Origin: JABDMH01 sp965223165
GTDB taxonomy: Bacteria; Bacteroidota; Bacteroidia; Chitinophagales; Saprospiraceae
Length of the DNA: 64,000 bases
NCBI GenBank assembly: GCA_965223165.1
Contig: CBDCVQ010000018.1
Coordinates: forward strand, 372,001 to 436,000
Direction: 5' to 3'
Shown here: positions 6,616-15,392 of the stretch, one piece after another
How the letters are laid out: every line of letters starts with the position of its first letter
Position numbering within the stretch: position 1 is the first letter of the stretch
Made by a program: the position numbers and the translations under genes
Notes under the pieces: generated by a model
What the model saw: the letters and a program-made list of their open reading frames with translations, nothing else
Told to the model about the DNA's origin: nothing
The model's database searches: none

Positions 6616-9264
6616 ATGCCAGGAGCAAAATTTCTAAGAGCTGATTTACATATTCACTCATTTGGAGAGTTTGGCTCTTATGACGTCACTGATCATACAA
6701 TGTCCCCAGAAGCTATCGTTGACACGGCCATTGAGAAGAACCTTAGCATAATCAGTATTACCGACCACAACGAAATTCAAAATGTAAGCACAGCCCTGAA
6801 ACATGCTAGTGGTAAGGCAATATTGGTCATACCAGGTATAGAAGTAAGTACAACACAAGGTCATTTGCTTGTATACTTCGAGACATTCAAAAATTTACGT
6901 GATTTCTACGGAAAACTGACAATCAGTGCGGACAAAAAAGCATGCACTCAAGGTATTGTTGAATGTCTGGACCTAGCAAGTCAGTTTAACGGAATTGGTG
7001 TTCTAGCGCACATTGAGCTGGAATCCGGTTTCGAAAAAACCATTGGAAAATTTGGGCCACAGATTGAAGCTGTCTTGAAGCATCAACACTTGAAAGCACT
7101 CGAAATTTCATCCAAAACCAGCGTTGACCTTTACACGAACCGTGATTCAGACGATAATCGAAAAAGGCTAATTAAATCAAGAAGAGACCACCTAGAATTA
7201 GACTTCGACACAGATTTGCCGAAACTAATGTCGTCAGATTCCCACACTCTAAATAAATTAGGTATAAATGCCGATGGGGAAAAGAAACTGACAAAAATCA
7301 AAGTTGATGAACTCAACTTTCATTCATTTAAAGTTGCCTTAATAAGTCATGATTCGAGAATTAGATTGGAAGACTTTATCCCTGAACAAAGACCAATCTT
7401 AAGAAGCATCAAAATTGACGGAGGTATACTTGATAACATCAAGATTGACCTAAGTCCAAATCTCAATTGTGTTATTGGTGGTCGTGGTACTGGCAAGTCC
7501 ACCCTACTTGAAGCCATAAGGGAAACAACAGGGAATATATCAAAAGCCAAAGTCGTTGATTCAGATGTTTGGCCACAGGAAATCAAATTAGTGTATGAGG
7601 ATGACGCAGGTCAAACAATGGAATTCAAAAGAGATAAGAACGACAGCCTGCACAATGTCACTGATCCAATCAATGGAATAGTTAAAGTTGATATTGAAAG
7701 CTATGGCCAGGGTGAAACCGCAAGCACTATTCAACATAGTGACGAAAACCCTAGTGCGCTGGTTTCCTTTTTAGATTCATTTTTGGAACTTTCCATTCTC
7801 AAGTCAGATGAAAAAGAAGTAGTTAATAAACTTTTGGAGAATCAAAGCGAATCCAAAAAACTACGAATTGAACTACTTGGCCTAGCTGAAACTAAGAAAG
7901 CCTTAAATAATGAGCAAAGGAAACTTGCCAGCTTGCAAAAGGAAAAAGCAGGCGATTTGGTCAGGTTTCAGAACGCACTAATCAAAGAAAGGCAAATTCG
8001 AAATTCTCTTATAGAAGATCTAAAAGATCTTATTAAGACCTATCGGGAAATCCTGAATGACAGCACAACATTTGAATCATTTGAAAGCCTTTCAGAGGAA
8101 GAGATAGTCGTGGGAAAGGATTTCCTTAAACGTGTCAAGGAAATTGTATCTGAGTTTTCAGCAATAGTTAAAGAAAAGTCCATTGAACTCAATTCCGCTC
8201 TTACTGAGAAAGTTGATGATTTAAAGGATCAGCTGAAATCTTGGTCTGCAAAAGAGAAGGAAATTCAAGGGAAAATAGACACTAAAAAGAAAGAGTTGGA
8301 AGAACAAGGCATACCATTTGACTTGGGCAAAATCAATCAAATATCTAAAGACATAATTCATTACAAGTCAAGACTAAAAAAGCTAAAAGACAGTAAACAG
8401 TTACTAGAACAGTATAAGAAAGCTAGGAAGCGGTTAATTAGGCAGAGAAAAGAGCTCAAGGCCAAGATGTACTATCAGCGATACGCTTTTGCTCGGGCTA
8501 TCAACGACAATCTCAAAAATACGCTTGACGGTCTTTTCATTAATGTTAAATATGAGCAAGGTAAGTATTCAAATGCCTTTGAGAATGAATTGAAATCTTT
8601 GATGGATTGGAGAACCTCACAAGTTCCAAAATCACCTCAAGTTGTAAGTCAAATTACGCCTTTCGAATTAGTAGAGGCAGTGGCAAATAAAAACAGATCG
8701 AAGCTGGAATCGCTTGTTGACTCAAATGGAAATCAATTACTTACCAGCACGGAGATCTCAACAATGTTGCAGAGATTAAGAAATGAACATAGATACGAAG
8801 ATTTTGAAATCCTTGAATTTGACGACTTGCCAAGCATAACAGTAACAAAGATTTATAACGACGCCCAAGGCAATACCGTAAGGAATTCTAAATCAATATC
8901 ACAATTATCTCTTGGTCAACAACAATCCGTACTGCTGGCTATACTTATGCTTTCCAAGAGTAAGAAACCTCTAATTATTGACCAACCTGAAGATAATCTT
9001 GATAGTGAATTTATTTTCAAAACAATAGTCATGAACCTTAGAAAAATTAAGGAAGCAAGACAGGTAATCATTGTTACACATAATCCAAATATTGCGGTAC
9101 TGGGTGATGCCGAACTTATAATTCCACTCAAGAGCACAAGTGTTAAATCTTATGTGATAAATGACGGATCAATTGATCGAGAATCGACGAGAAAAATTTG
9201 TTGTGAAATTCTTGAAGGTGGAAAAAGTGCGTTCAAGCAAAGACAAGAAATCTATGGAATATAA
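6616..9264 (+). CDS. PHP phosphoesterase-SMC/ABC ATPase (TrlF-like), putative defence protein
   Basis: An 882-residue protein in three parts. The N-terminal PHP-type metal phosphoesterase domain has DLHIHS (Asp10, His12, His14), ITDHNE (Asp50, His51), Glu76, His83, LAHIE (His132) and SSDSH (Asp208, His210). Next comes an ABC/SMC-type ATPase half with Walker A GGRGTGKST (288-296), then a charged coiled coil of about residues 395-630. The second ATPase half has signature LSLGQQQS (764-771), Walker B LIIDQPEDNLD (786-796) and H-loop His822. This layout matches proteins annotated as TrlF-family AAA-like ATPases. I infer DNA- or RNA-activated nuclease activity. It is strongly AT-rich: 6-20 kb of neighbours are higher, and 7861-7920 has 23/60 G+C. 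It starts a tight operon with the next two genes. Confidence 0.85.
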   Translation: MPGAKFLRADLHIHSFGEFGSYDVTDHTMSPEAIVDTAIEKNLSIISITDHNEIQNVSTALKHASGKAILVIPGIEVSTTQGHLLVYFETFKNLRDFYGKLTISADKKACTQGIVECLDLASQFNGIGVLAHIELESGFEKTIGKFGPQIEAVLKHQHLKALEISSKTSVDLYTNRDSDDNRKRLIKSRRDHLELDFDTDLPKLMSSDSHTLNKLGINADGEKKLTKIKVDELNFHSFKVALISHDSRIRLEDFIPEQRPILRSIKIDGGILDNIKIDLSPNLNCVIGGRGTGKSTLLEAIRETTGNISKAKVVDSDVWPQEIKLVYEDDAGQTMEFKRDKNDSLHNVTDPINGIVKVDIESYGQGETASTIQHSDENPSALVSFLDSFLELSILKSDEKEVVNKLLENQSESKKLRIELLGLAETKKALNNEQRKLASLQKEKAGDLVRFQNALIKERQIRNSLIEDLKDLIKTYREILNDSTTFESFESLSEEEIVVGKDFLKRVKEIVSEFSAIVKEKSIELNSALTEKVDDLKDQLKSWSAKEKEIQGKIDTKKKELEEQGIPFDLGKINQISKDIIHYKSRLKKLKDSKQLLEQYKKARKRLIRQRKELKAKMYYQRYAFARAINDNLKNTLDGLFINVKYEQGKYSNAFENELKSLMDWRTSQVPKSPQVVSQITPFELVEAVANKNRSKLESLVDSNGNQLLTSTEISTMLQRLRNEHRYEDFEILEFDDLPSITVTKIYNDAQGNTVRNSKSISQLSLGQQQSVLLAILMLSKSKKPLIIDQPEDNLDSEFIFKTIVMNLRKIKEARQVIIVTHNPNIAVLGDAELIIPLKSTSVKSYVINDGSIDRESTRKICCEILEGGKSAFKQRQEIYGI

Positions 9265-9810
9265 ATGAGGCCAGCCATCAACAATGTACATGAAGCCATC
9301 TCGGCTAGTCGCCGCCACGTCCCAAGTACTTGGTCGTCAAGCGGCATAATCGATAGAAAGATGAAAGATAGACAAATCCTATTAAGTAGAGCACTTTATG
9401 CCTACATCCAATTTCCAAGCCTCGAACAGTATGTTCTACCTCCAGCGATTTCAATCAATCTAGATTGGATGGCTCGAATTAATAATATTCCTCTTGGCCA
9501 CCCATTGCACTTTGATTCCTTGGATGAATATAAGCACTATGTGCGTGATGAATTGATCAAATTATTGATAAACATATGGGTGGAGATTGAATCCAAGCAT
9601 CAAGTGAATTCCGGAACAGCGTATGAGGTGGACTTCATTTACGAGCACGTGCTTCGTCCATGGCATGATGGTCAAAAGATTATATTTGCATTGAGGAGAA
9701 ACATAAATAATTTCGAATTAATTGAAATTCGAGATGAATTAAATCCCCACTATAATTACAGATTAGCACTACCCCATATTATTGCTGAATTACCGAATCT
9801 TAAAGCATGA
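9265..9810 (+). CDS. Unknown partner protein in the PHP-ATPase operon
   Basis: A 181-residue soluble protein with no recognised motif. Its ATG follows the stop of the PHP-ATPase gene with no gap, and its end overlaps the start of the nuclease gene by 4 bp, so it is expressed in fixed proportion with both. It is rich in aromatic residues and has mixed alpha/beta composition, with no membrane segment or signal peptide. Its position between an ATPase and a nuclease suggests a sensor, adaptor or specificity subunit, but this is inference. Base composition is AT-rich like its two neighbours. Confidence 0.7.
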   Translation: MRPAINNVHEAISASRRHVPSTWSSSGIIDRKMKDRQILLSRALYAYIQFPSLEQYVLPPAISINLDWMARINNIPLGHPLHFDSLDEYKHYVRDELIKLLINIWVEIESKHQVNSGTAYEVDFIYEHVLRPWHDGQKIIFALRRNINNFELIEIRDELNPHYNYRLALPHIIAELPNLKA

Positions 9811-10379
9811 AGAGAAACCCCAAATCACCCTGGAATCCAGCAGAAATAGTCGCAGTATCACCAAATGAGTATGAGAAGCAAGTGGTTGAATGGCTAAATT
9901 CACATACGACATCACTAAAATCATTCAAGGTGAATCACCGGCACAATCTGTCCGGTTCTGGAGGTGAATATGAACTGGATGGTTATGCTGAAATTGAGAT
10001 TTTTAACGGCGCGACAATAAAAGTACTTGTGGAATGCAAAAGGCACACAAAACCTATTGAAAGAGAAGTAATACTAGCGATTCATGCAAAACTTCAAGAC
10101 ACAGGTGCACATAAGGCACTCATTTTTTCTACAAGTGGATTTCAAAAAGGAGCAATTGAGTACTCTAGATCGAAAGGAATTGCGACTATAACTTTCTTGA
10201 AAGGATCTTGGCTATATGAGACAAGATCCAGTGACGCTCACGTAGATTCTCCTACTCACATAAGCTCTCCTCAATTTGCTGGAATACTTAATTATTACGA
10301 AGGATCTATACATTGTTCCACTATTGTTGAGGACCGCAAACAGGTGCTAGTAGATTTTTTAGTAGGTGAAGATACGTAG
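9807..10379 (+). CDS. Mrr-like restriction endonuclease (PD-(D/E)xK)
   Basis: A 190-residue protein with a PD-(D/E)xK nuclease core of the Mrr/type IV kind. An N-terminal helix (EYEKQVVEWL) is followed by a conserved acidic strand GEYELDGYAEIEI (Glu54, Asp58), VLVECKRH (Glu76, Lys78), and then a helix before KALIFSTSGFQKGAIEY, a segment typical of Mrr-like enzymes. Such domains cut DNA. It lacks the separate N-terminal DNA-binding domain of E. coli Mrr and is about half its length, so targeting probably comes from its operon partners. Translation is coupled to the upstream gene by an ATGA overlap. Confidence 0.82.
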   Translation: MKRNPKSPWNPAEIVAVSPNEYEKQVVEWLNSHTTSLKSFKVNHRHNLSGSGGEYELDGYAEIEIFNGATIKVLVECKRHTKPIEREVILAIHAKLQDTGAHKALIFSTSGFQKGAIEYSRSKGIATITFLKGSWLYETRSSDAHVDSPTHISSPQFAGILNYYEGSIHCSTIVEDRKQVLVDFLVGEDT

Positions 10380-10527
10380 ATTGAATAAGGAAGACGCACC
10401 ACTTAACAGGGTTTAGGACACTATAGCGGCTTAGGGCAGCAACGTTTGTGTTGAGACTTTACCATATATTTAATCCGAAACATGTTTACTAAGTTAAAAA
10501 GGCAATTGATTCTATAATATTCGAGAG

Positions 10528-11481
10528 ATGACTACTAGACAGAACCAGCACTATGTACCAAAAGTTTATCTAAAGAGATTCTCAGTAAGTGGAAGTGGTG
10601 ATCTATTTTCGATAACAGTAAAGCCGGATTATGGGCGTGGAAGAGTAAAGAAAGTGCACTCTTCTCAAGTATGCTACGAGCCAAATCGATATACAGTGTC
10701 AGATTTGACACATTTTGATGAAGTTGGCGTTGATGATCCGAATTTTATTGAAAAGACGGCCTTCCCATATGAGACAAGGGATCTTGCCGAGATCTTTGAC
10801 ATACTAGATAACCAGGAGAGACTCTTTACCTCAAAGGCCGAAACGCTGTTGAAGATTGTCCTTAGCATAAAGAGGAGAAATCCCTCGTTCAGTAAAGATT
10901 TTAACACGGAAAGTGTTAAGAGTCCCTTCGAACAAGTAATCAATAGCGTCAAGGACGAGCTTGAAGGGGTCGCGGCGGAACATGAGTACATTAGGAAAGC
11001 AATGGAACTTGCAATAAAAGGACTCTCGCGAGATGTAAGGAACGAAAGCTACGTCAAAGACATTTACAAGAGAGTGCTGTATGACGTCAGCCGAGACAGA
11101 TACACAGAAGAGGGCGAACGAATAGATAGATTTATGAAATTGCGCTTCCATATTTTCTATACCGAGTACAGTTGTCCTTTCATTACCTCTGACAACCCAG
11201 GTTATACAATCCGAGATGGAAAAACGTTCTACAATACAAATTTTTCCTATGCTCAGCAAATTGTCTTCCCGTTGTCGCCAAGAAGTATCTTCATGATCGA
11301 CGCTAGAATTCCAGATAACGAGAATCTAATATTTAAGCGAATTCGATTTCGAAAATTAATTCCCAGTGAGGTAGGTTTCTATAACTTAGGAACAGTATTG
11401 GGCTGTAATAGCAAGATTCTAGGGCTGACAGAAGAATCACTTGAGGTAGCTAGAAACCTTGCTATTAGCAACGCAGCATGA
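10528..11481 (+). CDS. DUF4238 domain protein
   Basis: A 317-residue protein that begins with the DUF4238 hallmark, QNQHYVPKVYLKRFS, and contains the second conserved block CPFITSDNPGY (near residue 222) and later FPLSPRSIFMID. DUF4238 proteins are widespread, of unknown biochemical function, and often found in defence-rich or mobile regions. The gene lies 148 bp after the nuclease gene. It has its own AT-rich upstream region, so it is probably a separate transcription unit, although its base composition matches the same island. There is no signal peptide or membrane segment. Confidence 0.85.
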   Translation: MTTRQNQHYVPKVYLKRFSVSGSGDLFSITVKPDYGRGRVKKVHSSQVCYEPNRYTVSDLTHFDEVGVDDPNFIEKTAFPYETRDLAEIFDILDNQERLFTSKAETLLKIVLSIKRRNPSFSKDFNTESVKSPFEQVINSVKDELEGVAAEHEYIRKAMELAIKGLSRDVRNESYVKDIYKRVLYDVSRDRYTEEGERIDRFMKLRFHIFYTEYSCPFITSDNPGYTIRDGKTFYNTNFSYAQQIVFPLSPRSIFMIDARIPDNENLIFKRIRFRKLIPSEVGFYNLGTVLGCNSKILGLTEESLEVARNLAISNAA

Positions 11482-11629
11482 CACAGCGCCATGACGTCAT
11501 GCCCGCTCGAAATCTAGAACAATTGATGAAGTTTTCGGCTTTGTTAATGGGTCGGAAGAATGTCTTAAGTGGTTCACAGTGGCACGCCGTATGCACTCAA
11601 CCATTAGCTGCAAGAACATAATCACTTCC

Positions 11630-12493
11630 ATGAAAACAACAATCACACCCCTAATACTTATCCTTTCATACTCCCCTACATTTAGCCAGGATTGGAGCGG
11701 AGTGCTGAGATGGCTTTATCATCAAAGCATCATAGGGCCTCCAGATGACGTCATGAGACTGGTGGAGGTTCGAAAAGTTGGAATCGAAATCATTGAGTCG
11801 AAGAACTGTGTTGTCCTTGAATTCAAACATATACAAATTGACGATGGCCAGCATGAGGAGGGTGTTCTTGCCACCTACGCTGTTTTCCTCGAAGACGGCG
11901 TCTGCCAGGTATACAACGACTATGATTCATCGTTTCACCAGGTGTATGACTTCAATCTACAGGTTGGAGATACGCTCCAGAGTTATAGCCCCTGGTGCCC
12001 ACAAAGCAAAGCCCTCTCCGTAGTCGACTCCATCGGAGTCATAACAATAGATGGACAAACAAGGAGGTTCCAACAGGTGACCGATATCGATACAGGATGC
12101 TTCCTCCGCGGCATGGTCATCGAGGGTATAGGCGGGGAACGCTTTCTATTTCCAAATTCCGGCATTATTGATCCTCCCGTTGGTGGGAAGCTACTCTGTC
12201 ATCAAGATGCGGATTTGATCTATCCTGAAGATGCCTCCTGTGACATCATTGTATCCACTGAGGACATAGCTAGCAATGGACGAACGATATACCCCAATCC
12301 AACAGATAGTTGGCTATGGTTTAGTACCGATTCACCAATACAATGGTCAGTCCATGATATAGTCGGCAGAAAGCTAGCTCATGGATATTCAGCGGCCATC
12401 GACATTTCATACCTATACGACGGAAATTACTTTGTGCTGCTTGAAGAAAACGGCAGCATAGAGAGACATCATGTCGTGAAAACCAGTCGCTAG
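11630..12493 (+). CDS. Type IX-secreted protein, paralogue A
   Basis: From the ATG at 11630 the protein begins with a signal peptide (MKTTITPLILILSYSPTFSQ). The body has no known catalytic domain. The C-terminus carries a Por/type IX sorting domain starting TIYPNPTDSWLWF and ending HHVVKTSR. The body shares spaced motifs with the genes at 16595 and 21477: a VYDF-like block, LQVGDT, VDSIGV, a GxGGERFxF-like block and a C-terminal LxCHxD. Exported proteins of this kind reach the outer surface through the type IX system. The frame is open to 11579, but only the later ATG gives a signal peptide at the N-terminus. Confidence 0.8.
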   Translation: MKTTITPLILILSYSPTFSQDWSGVLRWLYHQSIIGPPDDVMRLVEVRKVGIEIIESKNCVVLEFKHIQIDDGQHEEGVLATYAVFLEDGVCQVYNDYDSSFHQVYDFNLQVGDTLQSYSPWCPQSKALSVVDSIGVITIDGQTRRFQQVTDIDTGCFLRGMVIEGIGGERFLFPNSGIIDPPVGGKLLCHQDADLIYPEDASCDIIVSTEDIASNGRTIYPNPTDSWLWFSTDSPIQWSVHDIVGRKLAHGYSAAIDISYLYDGNYFVLLEENGSIERHHVVKTSR

Positions 12494-12647
12494 CAGACTG
12501 GGAACTGGATGCCGGCAGTTGCGGCGGAAGGTCGTGGAGACTTTGTCATATATTTGAATGTATAGGTTTCTTAGAGCTATCGCGTCCTAACGGCTGTGCA
12601 CCTAGCCCTGTCCGCCACTAGTATTTAGCACACAAACACATCAAACC

Positions 12648-13595
12648 ATGAAACGACGAAAGTTTATCCGGAGCATCACCGTCCCATCGATCACCTGGCC
12701 AATCTATAAGCATATGGGCTCGCTGACTGAACTTGAGGCAGATCTCTACGAGTTCTCCGTCGGAAAGGTCAAATGCACGGTCTTCCGCGATCTAATGTTC
12801 ACCTACAAGGTGTCGGACTACTTCATGAATGCCGCAGATGGTGACCTTGCGCCCGCGCTCAAGCGTTACGACATCGGGGCCGGAGGGATTCGGTCCCCAT
12901 TCATCGCCTTACTCATCCAGGTGGAGGGCAGGAACATACTGGTCGACACCGGTCTAGGACATGAGGACGAGCCGATCACATTTGGAGGACAGACCATCCC
13001 TATCAAGGGCCAATTAAAGTTTCTCTTGCCGACGATTGGGGTCCAGCCCGCCGATATCACGGATGTCATCCTAACCCACTTTCATCCCGACCACATTGGT
13101 GGCGTGTTTACGGGAACGGAGAGCAACTATCCCAATGCAAGATTTCACGTCCATCAGCGGGAATGGGACTACTGGAGCTCTTCAGCTTCAGACCATGAGA
13201 ATCCCCTGTTCAAGTACTTTATTGAGAGGAACATCGAGCCGCTCGCGCAAGGCAATATTAATATCCTCACCAAGGATGCGCAGGAGATCGTCGACGGCAT
13301 CACCTCGATCGATGCTCCGGGGCATACCCCCGGACAGATTGCCCTGCTCCTCCACTCCGAGGATCAGTCTTTGCTGTATAGCTCGGACGCATTCTTACAT
13401 CCTCTACACGTGGAACGGTTGGATTGGAGAACCGTCTATGACAGAGACCACGACCAGGCGAGAAGGACCCGAGAAAAGTTATTGGCCATTGCCCGCTCCG
13501 AAAATGCCATGATTAACTCCTTCCACTTCGATTTTCCCGGTCTGGGCGTGGCCGCAAAGAAAGGTCAAGGATGGGAATGGACGCCGGTCGTTTAA
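12648..13595 (+). CDS. MBL-fold metallo-hydrolase
   Basis: A 315-residue metallo-beta-lactamase fold hydrolase. The metal site HFHPDH (His144, His146, Asp148, His149) is followed by GHTPGQ and a SSDAF segment supplying the bridging Asp. The length and the ILVDTGLG strand before the site resemble the quorum-quenching lactonase and related small-molecule hydrolases, but the substrate is open. The N-terminus MKRRKFIRS resembles the start of a twin-arginine or Sec leader without a good hydrophobic core, so location is uncertain. It is transcribed alone, between two unrelated genes. The downstream gap opens with a GACGGTGGACGG minisatellite-like tract (13597-13632). Confidence 0.87.
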   Translation: MKRRKFIRSITVPSITWPIYKHMGSLTELEADLYEFSVGKVKCTVFRDLMFTYKVSDYFMNAADGDLAPALKRYDIGAGGIRSPFIALLIQVEGRNILVDTGLGHEDEPITFGGQTIPIKGQLKFLLPTIGVQPADITDVILTHFHPDHIGGVFTGTESNYPNARFHVHQREWDYWSSSASDHENPLFKYFIERNIEPLAQGNINILTKDAQEIVDGITSIDAPGHTPGQIALLLHSEDQSLLYSSDAFLHPLHVERLDWRTVYDRDHDQARRTREKLLAIARSENAMINSFHFDFPGLGVAAKKGQGWEWTPVV

Positions 13596-13761
13596 AGACG
13601 GTAGACGGTGGACGGGAGACGGTGGACGGGGATTACGATGTGATTCTTTGCTGGATCATTGAAATAAAAAGATCGTGTAACTTGAGGAAATACTGGCTGG
13701 CCGCTAACTCTCTTCACCCGCTGTGTGCCATCCCTCACCGCTAGCAACCATTTGACTAGAG

Positions 13762-14424
13762 ATGGGAAAATATCTACGAGATATAAGCATCCATGTGCAT
13801 CCGTCACAGGATTTGCCGCACAATCGAACGCGGAAGGATTTCAACCTAACAACACACTGTGTTCAGGACATCTTCTGGTACAAGATTCCAAGCAAGTTTG
13901 AGTTCCATGGTATCTCAAAGATAAATATCAGGCTCCAGGAGTCACCTGTAGTTGACGCATTTCATCGATACTTGGATGGAATCACAGAATACAGATACGG
14001 CGGGTTCGATTTTCAAAATTACTTTGAGCAACCAACTGGTGTAAGAAACTCTATCATCCTAGATGTTCTCAGAGCCGGCCTCAAAGCGATTCCCGATGTA
14101 GACACAGAAAAACTAAATGTCCTGCTAGAGATCACGAACTTTATAAAAGACAGTAATTTTGTGTACGAGTTCGAAAGTCGTAAACTATCTAAGTACAATC
14201 GGTCAAGAACGGTTAGGGCTATTGTAAGCTTCAAGGTAGATAACAACGGACAAAATGCTTATCTAAAAATCGTCAGCAAATCCGGGGAAACGTTGCGGAC
14301 AACTCATCTTCTTAAGAACGTGCTCTTTGAGTATCGCGACAATCTGAGAAGGACAAGATGGAAAGGAGATATATTTGAAATACTCAACAAAGACGATGAA
14401 GTGTATAGAGAATTCAGAACCTAG
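13762..14424 (+). CDS. Hypothetical protein, AT-rich orphan
   Basis: A 220-residue predicted soluble protein of mixed alpha/beta character with no recognised domain. It has a DISIHVHPSQ start, an aromatic-rich segment YRYGGFDFQNYFEQ (about residues 77-91), and a C-terminal half rich in Lys and Arg (KLSKYNRSRTVRAIV). It has no signal peptide or membrane helix. Its codon use is clearly more AT-rich than the MBL gene before it, as with the 6.6-11.5 kb genes, which suggests horizontal acquisition. It is not in an operon. Confidence 0.6.
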   Translation: MGKYLRDISIHVHPSQDLPHNRTRKDFNLTTHCVQDIFWYKIPSKFEFHGISKINIRLQESPVVDAFHRYLDGITEYRYGGFDFQNYFEQPTGVRNSIILDVLRAGLKAIPDVDTEKLNVLLEITNFIKDSNFVYEFESRKLSKYNRSRTVRAIVSFKVDNNGQNAYLKIVSKSGETLRTTHLLKNVLFEYRDNLRRTRWKGDIFEILNKDDEVYREFRT

Positions 14425-14493
14425 GGCTAAGAAATGCTGGCAAACACTGCAAATTAGGACATTCGTGAAGGCAGCGCAGGCCGACCATCAAAC

Positions 14494-14928
14494 ATGATTG
14501 ACCCAGAGCTACAATTCACCACCAACACAACTAGACAAAAAATGACATTCTACGAGACAGAAATCAAGCGCATTCGAAAGCTGTGCTTTTCCAACGACCG
14601 ACAATTAGAGACGGTCATTGCTACCAAAAACTATATCGACAATCACTTCGACCAAGAACTCAAGCTTGATTTTCTAGCCCATGTGCGGTTCACTTCCAAA
14701 TATCATTTGCTACGCATTTTCAAGCGGTATTATGGCATTACACCCAAACAATACCTGATCGACAAACGCATCGAGAAAGCCAAAGAGCAGTTGGCCAAGG
14801 GCGTGTCGGTGTCAGAGACCTGCGTGGCCGTGGGATTTGAAAGTCTCAGCTCATTTAGCCACCTCTTCAAAACTAAGACAGGTAAGACACCCAGCCAGTA
14901 TCAGGCCCAAAAGAGCAACTTTCAATAA
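14494..14928 (+). CDS. AraC-family transcriptional regulator, DNA-binding domain only
   Basis: At 144 residues it is essentially the double helix-turn-helix domain of the AraC/XylS family. The first unit spans about residues 48-90 (YIDNHFDQELKLDFLAHV, then FTSKYHLLRIFKRYYG). The second ends in the family signature VAVGFESLSSFSHLFKTKTG-P (about 110-137). There is no ligand-binding domain, so the signal must come from elsewhere. It precedes two VOC genes in the same direction (52 bp and 17 bp gaps) and probably controls them. A later ATG at 14542 is an alternative start. Confidence 0.88.
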   Translation: MIDPELQFTTNTTRQKMTFYETEIKRIRKLCFSNDRQLETVIATKNYIDNHFDQELKLDFLAHVRFTSKYHLLRIFKRYYGITPKQYLIDKRIEKAKEQLAKGVSVSETCVAVGFESLSSFSHLFKTKTGKTPSQYQAQKSNFQ

Positions 14929-14979
14929 ACAACGAGGCATTGTAACTTCGACCTTTGGGTCTGACAATGCCACACTAAA

Positions 14980-15375
14980 ATGAAAGTCACCGTCATCAGC
15001 ATTCCCGTGCTTGATCAGCAGAAAGCGCTGGATTTTTACACAGACAAACTGGGGTTCATCAAGAAAAGAGACATACCGGTCGGAGACGGCAACCGATGGT
15101 TGACCGTCGTGTCTAAAGAGGCCCAGGATGGGCCAGAGCTCTTGCTGGAACCCGGACCCCTGCACTTTGAACCCTGCAAGGTCTTCCAGGACGCCTTAAA
15201 GGAGGCCGGCATGCCCTGGACGCAATTTGATGTCGAAAGCGTCGACGCCGAGCATGAACGCTTGACCGAGCTTGGGGTTGCATTTAGTGTCAAGCCCACC
15301 GTCATGGGCACGGTCAAGGTGGCCGTCTTTGATGACACCTGTGGCAACTTCATTCAAATCGTCGAAAATCTCTAA
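14980..15375 (+). CDS. VOC-family (glyoxalase/bleomycin-resistance) protein
   Basis: A 131-residue single VOC module. It has two beta-alpha-beta-beta-beta halves, the first with DQQKALDFYTDKLGF and the second with DDTCGNFIQIVE, whose final Glu is the usual metal-binding position. VOC proteins include glyoxalases, dioxygenases and drug-binding proteins, and this short form is most like the small stand-alone members annotated as glyoxalase/bleomycin resistance protein. It sits between an AraC regulator and a second VOC-type gene, as in many Bacteroidota loci. Confidence 0.87.
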   Translation: MKVTVISIPVLDQQKALDFYTDKLGFIKKRDIPVGDGNRWLTVVSKEAQDGPELLLEPGPLHFEPCKVFQDALKEAGMPWTQFDVESVDAEHERLTELGVAFSVKPTVMGTVKVAVFDDTCGNFIQIVENL

Positions 15376-15392
15376 ATCCAAATTTTTAAAGC

